NCBI RefSeq assembly: GCF_020091585.1
Contig: NZ_CP083582.1
Coordinates: 3,906,001 to 3,970,000 of the forward strand
Length of the DNA: 64,000 nucleotides
Source: Kovacikia minuta CCNUW1
GTDB lineage: Bacteria; Cyanobacteriota; Cyanobacteriia; Leptolyngbyales; Leptolyngbyaceae
Reading direction: 5' to 3'
This document shows, piece after piece, positions 49,593 through 59,842 of this stretch. The notes beneath the pieces were generated by a model that did no database searches, was not told where the DNA came from, and saw only the letters and a list, made by a program, of their open reading frames with translations. The translations under genes were made by a program, and so were the position numbers. Positions within the stretch are counted from its first letter, which is position 1. Each line of letters opens with the position of its first letter.

Positions 49593-50925
49593 CTAAGCTA
49601 AAAGCTTGAGAACCTTCACCGCTACGGCAAGGCTCTCTTCATAGAGAACTTCCCGTCCCCAACGCTGCAACTGCTGGCTCAGCAGAAACTCTGCCTTTTG
49701 ATCGTTGATTGCTGTCACCATTTCTGTGCGGGCTGCCTGGGCGCTTCCGCCTGCTTCCATGCGCATGCATCCAGTTGTTTCAGAACAGAGAATCGTGCTG
49801 CAATTGGCGCTTGGGTTGCTGGAGGCAAGGCGAAGACCAATTAAATCACCGATAATTTCGCCTGCATCAGCAGTTGGAATTGCAGCCAGTTCCGCTTCAA
49901 CTTCCCGTTGATTAGGTCCTTTAAACAGGATATGTTTCAGGTCGTAATCCCCTCCTGTTTCCTTATAGGCAACAGGTTCCCATTTCAAGCGGACTGGCAA
50001 TCCAGCCCAAAAACATCAGTGCCTGTGCCGCATTCCCTTTCTCGTAGTCAATGGTGATGCGATCGATTTCTCCGATATCTGCTCGCCGCTCTGGGGGGTC
50101 AAAGGTTTCGGCGGTCAACTCCTGCCAGGGCAACAGTCGGTGCCAGTTCAAGTCGGCGACGGAGATGCCCTTATCGATCAATTCCTGGATCTTGATAAAC
50201 TCGGACTCCGGATCGCTGAAGTAACAGGAATCCATAATGATGCAGTTGCAAGCATCCACAACCCGCTTGAACAGGTCTTGCTCTGGATTGGGTGTTGCTT
50301 TCCACCAAACGAATTTGGGGAGATTCTGGATCAGGAGGGATGCAGCCAAATCTCCAACCCGGTTCAACGCCTCTTTTGTTCCTCGCAGGTTGACATACTC
50401 CGAGCAAACCAGATTATCTCCAGTCACTTTTTGCACAGGACAATAGGCTGACACCTCAGCCGCAACCCCCTTATCCTCTCCTAAAGTAGGGCTAAGGGTA
50501 ATAATGCGGCGAGGGTTGAGGGCAGCGATCGCATCATTCACACTTAACCCCCGCAGATTGGGATTAGCAATACTCATTCGCTCTGCCGGTAACTTCGCCA
50601 CTTCCTGCCGCAAATGCACCAGAGTTTGGGGATCGACCCGACCTGTGATGGGTAACCCGTAAATCCTCTGAGCCTCATTCACGGCTGCCTTAGTCACCGG
50701 CCCATGAATTCCATCCACCGGACCATCGTAAAACCCTAGAATCGCCAGCAGTTGCTGAAACTCTTCCGGTTCATAGATCACCATACAGAAAGTAGATGCC
50801 CGGGTTGCAATCAGAGCTGCACTATCCCCGCTCTGATGGTTCCAAATCGAATTCAACTCCTCCTCAATTTCGTGAAGGGTGACATCTTTCGGCTTTTGCG
50901 GAGCAACGACAGAAGTTGTAGTCAT
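49593..50925 (-). pseudogene. opcA: Glucose-6-phosphate dehydrogenase assembly protein OpcA, frameshifted
   Basis: OpcA is the allosteric activator of G6P dehydrogenase in cyanobacteria. The frame from ATG 50925 encodes its first 310 residues, including the peptidoglycan-binding-like N-terminal part (LAILGFYDGPVDGIHGP) and the OpcA core. It then ends in SPLEMGTCCL. The remaining about 130 residues (LKWEPVAYKETGGDYDLKHI onward) continue in another frame to 49593. One extra base at about 49991-49992 (GG on the plus strand) causes this; removing it gives the natural GWIASRLKWEPVAYKE. It lies next to zwf in the fbp-tal-zwf-opcA order. Either an assembly error or recent inactivation. Confidence 0.9.
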
Positions 50926-51204
50926 AAGTTAGGTGTCAGGTGTCAGGTGGTAGGTGGTAGGGGAAGGATAAAGGATAAAAGCAGAGGGCAGAGGTGGTAA
51001 GGGTCAGGTGTCAGGTGTCAGGAAGTTTTGAATTTTGAGTTTTAAGTTCTGAGTTAGTCATGGGTAATGGGGTTTAGGGGATAACTGACAAGAACAAGGG
51101 GGTACAGGGGATAAAAAAATAAACTACCCACCTCAAAACTCTTTATAATCCTTTCCCTTCTATCCCTCATCCTTTCCTATCCCCCATCCCTCATCCTTCT
51201 TTTT

Positions 51205-52734
51205 TCAGAGCCGTCTCCATTTCCGTCCATCTCTATTCAGGAGCAGTTCCGCTTCAACTGGTCCCCAGGTTCCGGCTTCGTACAGGGGAATCGCATCGGG
51301 ATCGGCAGGAGCATCCCAAACCTGTAGTAAGGGCGTCAAAATGCGCCAGGAGGCTTCGACCTCATCACCGCGGGTAAACAGGGTTTGATCACCTAACATG
51401 CAGTCCACGAGCAGACGGGCGTAGGCATCCGTATTCGGCTGTCCAAAGGCATTGTCATACCGGAAATCCATATCAACAGGACGAGTTCGTAACGAGTTAC
51501 CCGGCGTTTTGACATCAAACCGTAAAGAAATGCCTTCATCCGGTTGAATTCTCAGGGCAAGCACATTGGGATTCATCTGCTGAGCAGCGGATTGGAACAT
51601 CAGAAAGGGAACTTCCTTAAACTGAATGGCAATTTCCGAAACTCGCTTTGGCATTCGTTTGCCAGTCCGCAAGTAAATTGGTACTCCTTTCCAGCGCCAG
51701 TTGTCGATATAAAGCTTGAGCGCCGCATAGGTCGGTGTAGTGGAATGGGGAGCAGACCCTTCTTCTTCACGATAGCCCGGAATGGGTTTTCCCTTCATCC
51801 AACCTGCCGTATACTGCCCGCGAGTTGAAGTTTTAACCAGATCTTCCACATCTGCCAGACGGGTTGCCTGCAACACCTTCACCTTTTCCCCCCGGATGCT
51901 GTCTGCATCCAGCGAGTTGGGGGCTTCCATGGCGGTCAGGCAGAATAACTGCATCAGGTGGTTTTGCACCATGTCGCGGAGTGCCCCGGAGGTTTCGTAG
52001 TAGCCTGCCCGACCTTCTAAACCAACTGTTTCAGCGACCGTGATTTGGATGTGATCGACAAACTGACGATTCCAGAGCGGCTCGAAGATGGCATTGGCAA
52101 ACCGGAATACCATCAGGTTTTGAACGGTTTCCTTCCCTAAGTAATGGTCAATCCGGTAAACCAGGCGTTCGTCGCAGGCTTTACGCACCACCCGATTGAG
52201 TGCCTGGGCTGAGTTCAAATCCCGTCCGAACGGCTTTTCAATGACCAGACGTTGCTTTTTAGGGTCCTCAATCATTCCGGCTGCCCCTAGCTGAAGAATT
52301 GCCTCAGCAAAGAACTTGGGCGCAACAGATAGATAGAAAACCCGATTGCCCCGGGTTCCCCGTTGTTCATCCAGAGTGCTGAGGAACATTTTCAGCTTCT
52401 GGTAGCTATCGGGGTTGTCCATATCGGCGGAGCAGTAGTACAAGCCTTTCGCAAACTCATTCCAACTTGCTTCCGACCCCAATCCACTACCGAATTGCTC
52501 AACCCCCTCCCGCATGTGATCACGGAAGAAGTCGTGGCTCCAATCTCGACGGGCAACCCCAACTACGGTGAGCTCAGGTGGCAAGCGACGTTCACGCTTC
52601 ATCTGATAGAGCGCGGGAACCAGCTTGCGCTGAGTTAAATCGCCAGATGCGCCAAAAATGACAAGAATCTGTGGTTCTGGAATGCGATCCTGCTGTAAAC
52701 CAATTCGGAATGGATTTTCAAGAAGGGCGACCAT
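51205..52734 (-). CDS. zwf: Glucose-6-phosphate 1-dehydrogenase
   Basis: First enzyme of the oxidative pentose phosphate pathway, the main NADPH source in the dark. The NADP-binding N-terminus is [20 protein letters not shown] (about 26-45). The substrate and catalytic signature is [16 protein letters not shown] (about 196-211). At 509 residues it is full length and undamaged. Upstream tal and downstream opcA are both frameshifted. It starts at ATG 52734. About 280 bases of heptamer-rich DNA separate it from opcA and about 210 from tal. Confidence 0.97.
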   Translation of the reverse strand: MVALLENPFRIGLQQDRIPEPQILVIFGASGDLTQRKLVPALYQMKRERRLPPELTVVGVARRDWSHDFFRDHMREGVEQFGSGLGSEASWNEFAKGLYYCSADMDNPDSYQKLKMFLSTLDEQRGTRGNRVFYLSVAPKFFAEAILQLGAAGMIEDPKKQRLVIEKPFGRDLNSAQALNRVVRKACDERLVYRIDHYLGKETVQNLMVFRFANAIFEPLWNRQFVDHIQITVAETVGLEGRAGYYETSGALRDMVQNHLMQLFCLTAMEAPNSLDADSIRGEKVKVLQATRLADVEDLVKTSTRGQYTAGWMKGKPIPGYREEEGSAPHSTTPTYAALKLYIDNWRWKGVPIYLRTGKRMPKRVSEIAIQFKEVPFLMFQSAAQQMNPNVLALRIQPDEGISLRFDVKTPGNSLRTRPVDMDFRYDNAFGQPNTDAYARLLVDCMLGDQTLFTRGDEVEASWRILTPLLQVWDAPADPDAIPLYEAGTWGPVEAELLLNRDGRKWRRL

Positions 52735-52947
52735 AGGCGGGGGAGGGGGGGTAGGTGGTAGGTGGTAGGGGTCAAGGGTCAGGGGTCAGGGGAGAAGATT
52801 GGGGAAGGGAGGGAGGGGAGGGGAAGGGGGAAGATGAGGGGGAGGGGGAAGTAGGGAAGTAAAGAGATCGAGAGACGAGGGATAGAGATGGACGATCGTT
52901 TTTATCCTTTATCCTTTCCCTACCACCTACCACCTACCACCTGCCAC

Positions 52948-54094
52948 CTACACCGCTGCTAGCCGTTTTACTTTGTCTTCCAGGGAATCCATCAGGGATT
53001 GGAAGGGTTGAACGAATTTGTCGATCCCTTCGATCAGGAGTTTGTCCATAACCTGATCCAGGTCGATCGCCACATCCGGGTCTTTGAGGCTGGCAATCAA
53101 TTGCTGGGCAGCATCCAGATTTGACTCGATGCGATCGTCCACATTGCAATGATCGGCACACGCTTCAATGGTAGAGGGTGGGAGCGTATTGACTGTATCC
53201 GCTCCTACCAATTCATCAACATACATAACATCGCTGTAGTTGGGATTTTTGGTACTGGTGCTTGCCCATAGGAGCCGCTGGACTTTCGCGCCTTTTGCTA
53301 CCAGTGCCTGCCAGCGATCGGTTTGAATAATTTTCTTGTACTCCTGATAGGCAATTTTGGCATTGGCGATCGCCACCTTGCCTTCAATGGCCTTCAGTTT
53401 GGCAGCCAGTCCTGGTTCGGTGCGCCCCTTCAGCTTCTGCTCAATCAGATCGTCTACCATCGCATCGATCCGGCTGAGGAAGAAACTGGCAACCGAGGCG
53501 ATCGTGCTGATATCCCCCCCATTGGCAACCCGCTTCTCCAGACCACGGATGTATGCCCAGGCAGTATCCACATAGCTCTGAACCGAAAATAGGAGGGTCA
53601 CATTCACGTTGATCCCCTCGCTGATTACCTGCTCTACAGCCGGAAACCCTTCCGGGGTGCCAGGGATTTTGATCATCACATTTTCCCGTCCAATTTCCTT
53701 GTAGTAGCGACGGGCTTCCTGAATGGTGGACTCGGTATCACGGGCGATCGTGGGGGGAACCTCAATACTGACGTAGCCATCCAGCCCCTTAGATTGCTCA
53801 TAGATAGGACGGAAGATGTCGCAGGCATTCCGGATATCTTCAAAGATTAGAGATTCATAGATCCTCCAGGAGGGGTTTGCCTGCTTTGATCCCAGCTTCA
53901 ATATCAGCATCGTAGATTTTGTTGCCCGCGATCGCCTTCTCAAAAATTGCTGGATTTGACGTGATCCCTCGCAGCCCCCACGTCTCAATCAAGCTTTTTA
54001 GTTCACCCGATTGAATAATGTCGCGGCTCAGATTATCCATCCAGATACTCTGACCCAGGGCTGCAATTTCTAGTAGATGGTTTATAGCGGTCAT
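52948..54094 (-). pseudogene. tal: Transaldolase, frameshifted
   Basis: Transaldolase transfers dihydroxyacetone units in the pentose phosphate pathway. The frame from ATG 54094 encodes the N-terminus (SIWMDNLSRDIIQSGELKSL, GITSNPAIFEKAI) and stops at 53855. The rest (IYESLIFEDIRNACDIF onward, with the Schiff-base region NVMIKIPGTPEG and LLWASTSTKNPNY) is in another frame to 52948. One missing base near 53863 restores GKPLLEx-IYESLIFED. The C-terminal frame could start only at unlikely upstream codons giving a non-homologous MRRGGCEGSRQ leader. Real inactivation or a sequencing error. Confidence 0.9.
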
Positions 54095-54190
54095 GTTTTT
54101 GCTCCTTAATCAGGTGTCAGGTGATAGGTATCAGGGGTCAGAGTTATTTCTCTACCACCTGACACCTAACACCTACTACCTACTTACTCA

Positions 54191-55255
54191 TCAACTTCTT
54201 GCAATCAATTTCTCTTCTTTCTCCCGTGCCTCTTCCTGTATAAAAGATTCAACCAGCGAAACATCCTCCTTACTGCCGATGATTAGAGGAGTGCGGGCAT
54301 GAATTTTGTCTGGAATGACATCCAGGATATCCTGGGTTCCGGTGCTGGCCCGTCCCCCTGCTTGCTCAATTAAGTAGGCCAGGGGCGCAGATTCATAAAG
54401 CAAGCGCAGCTTCCCCTCTGGCTTTTTCAATGTACCGGGATAGAGGAAAACACCCCCCTGAAACAGGATGCGGTGAAAATCCCCCACCAGGGCACCGCTG
54501 TAGCGGGCAGTATATCCCTCGTGGCGGTGAACGTAGCGGGTATAGTTGCGAATTGATTCATCCCATTGCCAGAAGTTGCCTTCATTTACACTGTAGATGG
54601 GGCCATGTTCGGGAACCTGAATGTTTTCATTCGAAAGAATGAATTCTCCCAAACTGGGGTCGAGGGTAAAGGCATGCACACCTCTCCCAATTGAATAGAC
54701 CAGCATTGTACTGGGACCATAGAGAATATAGCCCGCCCCAAGCTGTTTGCGACCACTTTGCAAAAGGTCACTGGCTGTTCCCTCCAGGTCTTCCCCTTCC
54801 TGCTGCCGAATGGCAAAAATCGATCCAACATTAATATTGGTATCGATGTTAGAAGAACCATCGATCGGATCATAAAGCAGGGTATAGCGCCCGATCGGGC
54901 AGTTTTCGGGGATATAGTAGGGCTTTTCCATTTCTTCAGAAGCAAGGCGGCAAACCATCCCGCTTTGCTTGAATACAGAGATGAACACCTCATTGGCATA
55001 GATGTCCATCTTTTTGACGGTTTCACCCTGAACATTGACATCCCCTGTAAAACCCAAAACGCCTTCCATCAAACCAGCACGGCTGAGGCGACGGGCAATC
55101 AGTTTGCCTGCCAGCGCAATCCGGTTCATTAGAGCACTCAAATCCTGCGCGTCGGGTGAAAAGCTCTGAAGTTGCTGGAGGACGTGACGGGAAAGTGTAG
55201 TGCAGTCACGATCCAGTGCGTATTCGTGATCGAGGGGTGGATAGGCATCGACCAT
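54191..55255 (-). CDS. fbp: Fructose-1,6-bisphosphatase class I
   Basis: It hydrolyses fructose-1,6-bisphosphate to fructose-6-phosphate in gluconeogenesis and sugar-phosphate recycling. Metal-site motif [20 protein letters not shown] (about 125-144) and the substrate/catalytic signature [11 protein letters not shown] to [20 protein letters not shown] identify class I. The length (354) is normal. It is the first gene of the fbp-tal-zwf-opcA cluster known from filamentous cyanobacteria, on the minus strand about 100 bases before tal. The start is ATG 55255. The gene is intact. Confidence 0.96.
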   Translation of the reverse strand: MVDAYPPLDHEYALDRDCTTLSRHVLQQLQSFSPDAQDLSALMNRIALAGKLIARRLSRAGLMEGVLGFTGDVNVQGETVKKMDIYANEVFISVFKQSGMVCRLASEEMEKPYYIPENCPIGRYTLLYDPIDGSSNIDTNINVGSIFAIRQQEGEDLEGTASDLLQSGRKQLGAGYILYGPSTMLVYSIGRGVHAFTLDPSLGEFILSNENIQVPEHGPIYSVNEGNFWQWDESIRNYTRYVHRHEGYTARYSGALVGDFHRILFQGGVFLYPGTLKKPEGKLRLLYESAPLAYLIEQAGGRASTGTQDILDVIPDKIHARTPLIIGSKEDVSLVESFIQEEAREKEEKLIARS

Positions 55256-55530
55256 TTCTTTACTCCTCCCTGTTGAAGTGGGCTAAACCCGAAAGGTTCC
55301 AGGGTTTAGATGCCTTGTGATTCATTTACTATCTTAAGGAGTCAATCCAAAATCGACAGGGAACTTTAGGTCATCTACAGAAATGAGGCGCTGAATGTGC
55401 TCTGTAGCACACGTTATCGGACTGTTGATTGGAGATTGCAATTGGGGCAGTGGTAATGGGTCATCGGTCATCGGCAAGGGTTTATTTAAGCTGAATTTTC
55501 TACTCCCGATTTCCTGCTCCCGTTGCCTAT

Positions 55531-56808
55531 TTAATTCGACAGATAAATTTCTTTGTTAGCGGTTTCTTGTGCTTTTTTCATTGCGTTTGATAGGGGTTGT
55601 TCTCCTAACAAAGCGCTAATAAATTGGTTGTTGAAATTCATCCGAATGGTGGGCAGGTTTTCTCCTGCTTGCCAGATGGTTGCGTAGCCAGCCCCCTTTG
55701 CGAAGGGGGCATAAAGAGGGTTTTTATTATATCCGGTTGTTGCCAATACCGATCGGCGGGAAGGTAGGGCTAACCCCTGTTTTGCCCAAGTTTTCATCCC
55801 TTCTTTCCCCGTGAGATAGGCAATTAACTTCCATGCTGCCTGTTTGTGTTTTGTTTTGCGATTCATCACATAGGCAACGGTAAATGCCATTGTTCTCGGT
55901 TTGCCATTAACTGTGGGAACTTCTGCGGTAGCAAAGTCCAATTTAGAAAACGTTTCTTTAAAGTAGGGAATCGACCACGGACCTTCAATTACCATTGCCG
56001 CTCTGCCCTGTCCCAGCATTTCGCTGCCCCAGGTTGCACCAACATCCGTGGGTTGGGCGGAGGAGCGATCGCCCCGATACTGATTCACAATAAGTTGCAG
56101 TCCTTTGATGCTTTCTGGTTCAGCAAAGGTGGCATATCCCTGCGAATTGATTAAACTGCCACCAAACGCTTGAATCATAATCGTTTGTCGCGCCAATTCT
56201 GGGGCAACTCCAAACCCATATTGATCAATTTTTCCGTCTTTATTTCTATCAATGGTTAATTTCTTCGCGTCAGTTAAAAATTCATTCCAGGTTTTTGGAG
56301 GTTGGGTGATTCCTGCGGTAGCAAAAGCTTTTTTGTTATAGAAAAGGGCAAGGGTAGAAAAATCCTTAGGTAAACCAAATAACTTACCTTTGGATTGAAA
56401 AGCCTTTAATAAAGAAGGTTCAAAATCTGCCAGATCAAAGTCAGGCGTAATGTAGCGATCGAGCGGTTCTAAAACATCATACTTCATCAACAAAGGTGCT
56501 TCAAAGGCATCCAAATAAAAGACATCGGGTGCCACATCCCCGATTAATCGGGTTTTAATTACGTCCATGTATTCACTATTGATGACTTCATATTTGACTT
56601 TGATAGTTGGATTCTTTGCCTCAAAGTCTCGAATCACCTGATCTAAAAGCTGTTTTTCATTTGGGTTACTTTGCCACCCACTCAGCCGAATCGTAATGGT
56701 CTCCCCAGCCTGAACCACCGGTTCCTGATGGCGACAACCGGTCAGGGCGATCGCTACCATTGCCAGGAAACTAACGCCGATCGCTTTCACAATTCCATCT
56801 GCTAACAT
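55531..56808 (-). CDS. ABC transporter sugar-binding lipoprotein with EF-hand-like loop
   Basis: A 425-residue solute-binding protein of family 1 (maltose-binding type). Signal peptide with lipobox IALTGC puts the lipidated Cys at residue 25. Typical motifs are DVFYLDAFEAPLL, LFGLPKDFSTLALFYNKKAF and GRAAMVIEGPWSIPYF. A loop at residues 187-198 (DRNKDGKIDQYG) has the spacing of an EF-hand calcium site, seen in some sugar-binding proteins. No permease or ATPase genes are adjacent, so the transporter partners are elsewhere. It starts with ATG 56808. The substrate is probably a mono- or oligosaccharide. Confidence 0.9.
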   Translation of the reverse strand: MLADGIVKAIGVSFLAMVAIALTGCRHQEPVVQAGETITIRLSGWQSNPNEKQLLDQVIRDFEAKNPTIKVKYEVINSEYMDVIKTRLIGDVAPDVFYLDAFEAPLLMKYDVLEPLDRYITPDFDLADFEPSLLKAFQSKGKLFGLPKDFSTLALFYNKKAFATAGITQPPKTWNEFLTDAKKLTIDRNKDGKIDQYGFGVAPELARQTIMIQAFGGSLINSQGYATFAEPESIKGLQLIVNQYRGDRSSAQPTDVGATWGSEMLGQGRAAMVIEGPWSIPYFKETFSKLDFATAEVPTVNGKPRTMAFTVAYVMNRKTKHKQAAWKLIAYLTGKEGMKTWAKQGLALPSRRSVLATTGYNKNPLYAPFAKGAGYATIWQAGENLPTIRMNFNNQFISALLGEQPLSNAMKKAQETANKEIYLSN

Positions 56809-56844
56809 TTCATCCTTCTGCCTTCTGTCCTCTGCTTTCTTGCA

Positions 56845-57525
56845 TTAATAAGGCGGTTCAGCAGGTCCATCATAGCCACACATTCCCGTCCGGGGTGAAT
56901 TAACGAGCGGCAATGGATCACCGTAATTCTGATGCGGGTGACTTTCGGTGTGTTCGTCACACAAGGTTCCTTCGGTCTGATCTTCGTACACGCATTCCAT
57001 ACATAAGTGGGTTGCAGGTATGCCACATTCAATGCAGGCATACTCTGGCGGATTGTTTCGCGCCATCAGGGCGATCGGTTTTGGTGTCAGGGGTTTTCCT
57101 TCCCGCAGGTCAACACATTTGACAATCGTCTCCGAGGATGTCCCAAAATCGTAAATGTGGGTGAGTTCGCCGCCATGTTGAAACACATCACTCAGTTTCC
57201 GCCGCTTTCCCACTTCCCGCGCAAACCCGCCCCCCAGGGAAAACTGGCTCATATGTCCGCAGCATTCCAGCCAGATTGCCCGCAAATAATTATCCAGGTC
57301 TTGCAGGGTTTTGGAACCGCGCATTTCGAGGTCGAGCCAGAAATCATTGCGGTAAGCATCCTGAATGCGCAGGTGATAAAGCGGTTCACTGTTACCTTTT
57401 TTACCCTCAGCTGCTGCGATCGCCTCCCGTCGCTGGGGACAGGTCGCCAAATGTTTGGTCATGCCTGCCTTAGAAAGCTCTTTGCCACAGTAGGCGCAGG
57501 TTCCCTTCGATTGTTTACGAGCCAC
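56845..57525 (-). CDS. pRiA4b ORF-3-like protein with zinc-finger-like ends
   Basis: A 226-residue protein. The central part (YHLRIQDAYRNDFWLDLEMR, LQDLDNYLRAIWLECCGHMS, LTHIYDFGTSSE) matches the plasmid pRiA4b ORF-3 family of unknown function, found on mobile elements and chromosomes. An N-terminal CAYCGKELSKAGMTKHLATC and a C-terminal CIECGIPATHLCMECVYED are probable zinc-binding modules. The arrangement finger-core-finger suggests nucleic-acid or protein binding. It precedes the sugar-binding protein gene on the same strand, 36 bases apart, perhaps by chance. Confidence 0.82.
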   Translation of the reverse strand: MARKQSKGTCAYCGKELSKAGMTKHLATCPQRREAIAAAEGKKGNSEPLYHLRIQDAYRNDFWLDLEMRGSKTLQDLDNYLRAIWLECCGHMSQFSLGGGFAREVGKRRKLSDVFQHGGELTHIYDFGTSSETIVKCVDLREGKPLTPKPIALMARNNPPEYACIECGIPATHLCMECVYEDQTEGTLCDEHTESHPHQNYGDPLPLVNSPRTGMCGYDGPAEPPY

Positions 57526-57689
57526 GATCGCACTCCTAATTCGATATCGTTTGGGTAAGTGATAAATTTTAGCTTAAGGCAGAGAGTAGAAGGGGGGACT
57601 ACTTTCCTTAGGAATGGGAATTAAATAATATCGGCAATTCCAGGCGTCAGGGCTTAGAGGGTGTTTTAAAAGTTGAGAGAAGTAGCAAT

Positions 57690-57812
57690 TTACGCTAACC
57701 GCCGCACCATAATGTGGATCATGGCGAGGTAGATAAAAGCCTCGGATGTTTCGGGTGACAACTCGTAGTCTCGAACCAAGCGCCGACAGTGCATGAGCCA
57801 ACCAAAGGTGCG
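57690..57812 (-). pseudogene. IS5-family transposase C-terminal fragment
   Basis: Forty residues remain: RTFGWLMHCRRLVRDYEL, SPETSEAFIYLAMIHIMVRR, LA and stop. This is the end of an IS5-type DDE transposase (family pattern RTFGWLxxxRRLxxDYE). It follows an in-frame TAG at the end of another transposase fragment. No inverted repeats were found, so the element is not complete. Confidence 0.75.
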
Positions 57813-58088
57813 CTAATAAGCATAACTTCGGGCATGAAATCGATGTTCTCTCACCACGGGCAACACTGGAGGGATCTCAACCTGCTGCACTCGATACGAC
57901 CCTTTCCGCTGATCTTGGGAGGGCGGTTTCGACGAGTTTTGGCTATTGCGCCCAATCTGCTTGGCGTTTTCTGCTTTCAATTCCTCGTATTGCCGTTGTA
58001 ATTGCTCGATGCGTCCCAAAAGATAACGCTTTACACTGTCCCGCGTTTGTGCCCAGTCGCAATCGCTAAACGGCTCAATCGAGGGCAA
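57813..58088 (-). pseudogene. Transposase N-terminal fragment, IS66-like
   Basis: Ninety-one residues with a leucine-zipper-like helix (LLGRIEQLQRQYEELKAENA) followed by NSQNSSKPPSQD, the usual N-terminal pattern of IS66-type and related transposases. It ends in HARSYAY-stop, and the IS5-type fragment continues in the same frame. The two pieces come from different elements joined together. Confidence 0.6.
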
Positions 58089-58147
58089 ACGGTTTCACTC
58101 ATCTCGCTACCCTAACAGCTACTGCTGGCGCTCTCGATTAAATTCTG

Positions 58148-58675
58148 TCAACCCCTTGAACGGTTACCCTCTAGCTTAAGGGAATCATCGTTGATCGGTG
58201 GATGCAATAAACCTGCTTGAATCTGCTGCGATCGCAATGCCTCAACTTGTTCAGTGGTTTGGAGCCGTTCCAACCCCAGTTCAATCTGGGGATGCTTCTC
58301 CTTGAAGCGCCGGACAATTATGGGCAGAACCGTGTTGAGGGCTGGACCCGTAAAGCCAACAGTAAACTTTCCGATTTCGCCCCGTCCCGTCTGCTGTGCC
58401 AGTAGGATGGCGTGTTCTGCTTGATGAAGGGTTTTGCGAGCGTCAGTCAGATCATGCAACTGCTGGAGAACCAGTACCCCCAGCACCAATTGATAGTCCT
58501 TGCGCGGTCGTCCTCCTTGCGTTGGAAACAACTGGGCGAGGTCTGTGGTCGGCAGTTGCTCTAGAAGATGCGTGCGGAACGTCCCTGCCCACGACTTCTC
58601 TAGCCGTTGGCGACGGGACTTGTCTAGAAACGACCAGTTATCGGTTGGAGATGGAGGGGCAGTTTGATCTGTCAT
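58148..58675 (-). pseudogene. Chimera of transposase N-terminus and LysR regulator fragment
   Basis: This 175-residue open frame has two unrelated parts. Residues 1-84 are the N-terminus of an IS1182/IS5-like transposase (HLLEQLPTTDLAQLFPTQGG, RPRKDYQLVLGVLVLQQLHD). From about residue 83 it becomes a LysR-type regulator effector domain (RGEIGKFTVGFTGPALNTVL, RRFKEKHPQIELGLERLQTT, ALRSQQIQAGLLHPPINDDS). That part is also truncated, lacking its DNA-binding half and its end. The junction lies near 58425. It looks like fused debris, not a functional protein. Confidence 0.7.
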
Positions 58676-59010
58676 TTCTGTAGCCTAGCCGATCTGCGAT
58701 CTGGTACACGGTCTTCTCGCTACCTTTTTGCCGCCCCGTCCACATTTGACAATAACTCCACTTCGGCTTACTGATCTGAAAACCCCTGGAAGTAGATCGA
58801 CGACCCACTTAAGAATATTTGCCAGATTAAGCATTCTTCATCGCAGGCTGTTCAACTTCTTCGTTAACTGGGTGTCTGGTTTGATTGCCTATCCTTATAG
58901 GAGAAGAAGCCTTGCTTAGACTTGGGCTTAAAAGCCCCACCTGCTTTGCCTCCTGCTATTTTTTAGTCTCGTCGAACTGGCTTTAATGTGGCTCTGTTCA
59001 TCTTCATTCG
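58676..59010. other. Debris region, unresolved
   Basis: About 335 bases downstream of the PrcB-like gene. The minus strand near 58690-58790 contains a protein-like stretch (RQKGSEKTVYQIADRLGYR) that may be another regulator or transposase remnant, but I cannot assign it. No intact gene is seen. Confidence 0.4.
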
Positions 59011-59586
59011 TTAGCAGCTTGAGGTAACCCGTTGCCCTTTAAGTTCAACGGGAAGTGGTGATTTTGGAATCGAAACAAACACAGTCGGTGTCGAAGGTTC
59101 CTGAGTCACCAGGCAACTTTTATCGGGAGCGATTTCACTGTAGTGGATAACCCAGCGATCGCCGCCCTCACCTTGTTTTAGTTCAACACCATCAACTCGC
59201 ACACTGTAGCCCCCTGTTCGTTGTGAACCAGAGGTTAAACCAATGATGGTTTGATGGGTAAAATCGACTTTCGGAGCGGGGGGCTTTTGCAGATTCGCAT
59301 CCAACCGGGTGGTACGCTGCCAGAATTTAGTCCAGGATTCCTGATCTTGATACACAAAAGCCTTAGGGTTAGGCTCAAACCCCTCCTCTAGCGGAGTTGA
59401 ACCAAAGTTAAGAACCTTAAACCGGATAGATGAATTCATTGTGACCACTTTATAAGACGAGGAGGACTGGAAAGCAAGCGGTGAATCGGAAGATGGCTGA
59501 GTAGTGGAATAGAGGCTAGCGATCGCAACAGTCAACGACAGGAGAAGTGAAGCGATGACCGGATGCACTGGATGTTGGTCAGACAT
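59011..59586 (-). CDS. PrcB-like protease-complex family protein
   Basis: A 191-residue secreted or anchored protein. From ATG 59586 (MSDQHPVHPVIASLLLSLTV) there is a signal or anchor helix. The C-terminal domain has the PrcB pattern: FVYQDQESWTKFWQR, VDFTHQTIIGLTSGSQRTGG, YSVRVDGVEL and CLVTQEPSTPTVFVSIPKSP. In spirochaetes PrcB belongs to a surface protease complex. The role in cyanobacteria is unknown, though a subtilisin-like gene lies next to it on the same strand. The upstream extension to 59625 is from a C-rich repeat. Confidence 0.75.
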   Translation of the reverse strand: MSDQHPVHPVIASLLLSLTVAIASLYSTTQPSSDSPLAFQSSSSYKVVTMNSSIRFKVLNFGSTPLEEGFEPNPKAFVYQDQESWTKFWQRTTRLDANLQKPPAPKVDFTHQTIIGLTSGSQRTGGYSVRVDGVELKQGEGGDRWVIHYSEIAPDKSCLVTQEPSTPTVFVSIPKSPLPVELKGQRVTSSC

Positions 59587-59842
59587 GGGGGGATGGGGGG
59601 TGGGGGGTGAGGTGGGGAGTTTCAAACAAGTTCATTGTTTTGAAGTGATTGCTTATTTGAAGCGATTACCCAAAGGTTAGTTCCGAGATAGAGGGAGGAG
59701 GGAGGAGGGAGGAAGGATGAAAGAGTATGTGAGTCAGAAGTTAGGCAGTTAAGAAACCAGTAGTCAGAATTAACTCAAAACTCAAAACTTAAAACTCAAA
59801 ACTCTTCACCCCAAACCCTACACCCTACACCCCCTCACCTCA

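Noticed and set aside
58728-58919. 63-codon plus-strand frame
   Set aside because: It is rich in Arg and Pro without any motif and sits in transposase debris. I could not link it to a family.
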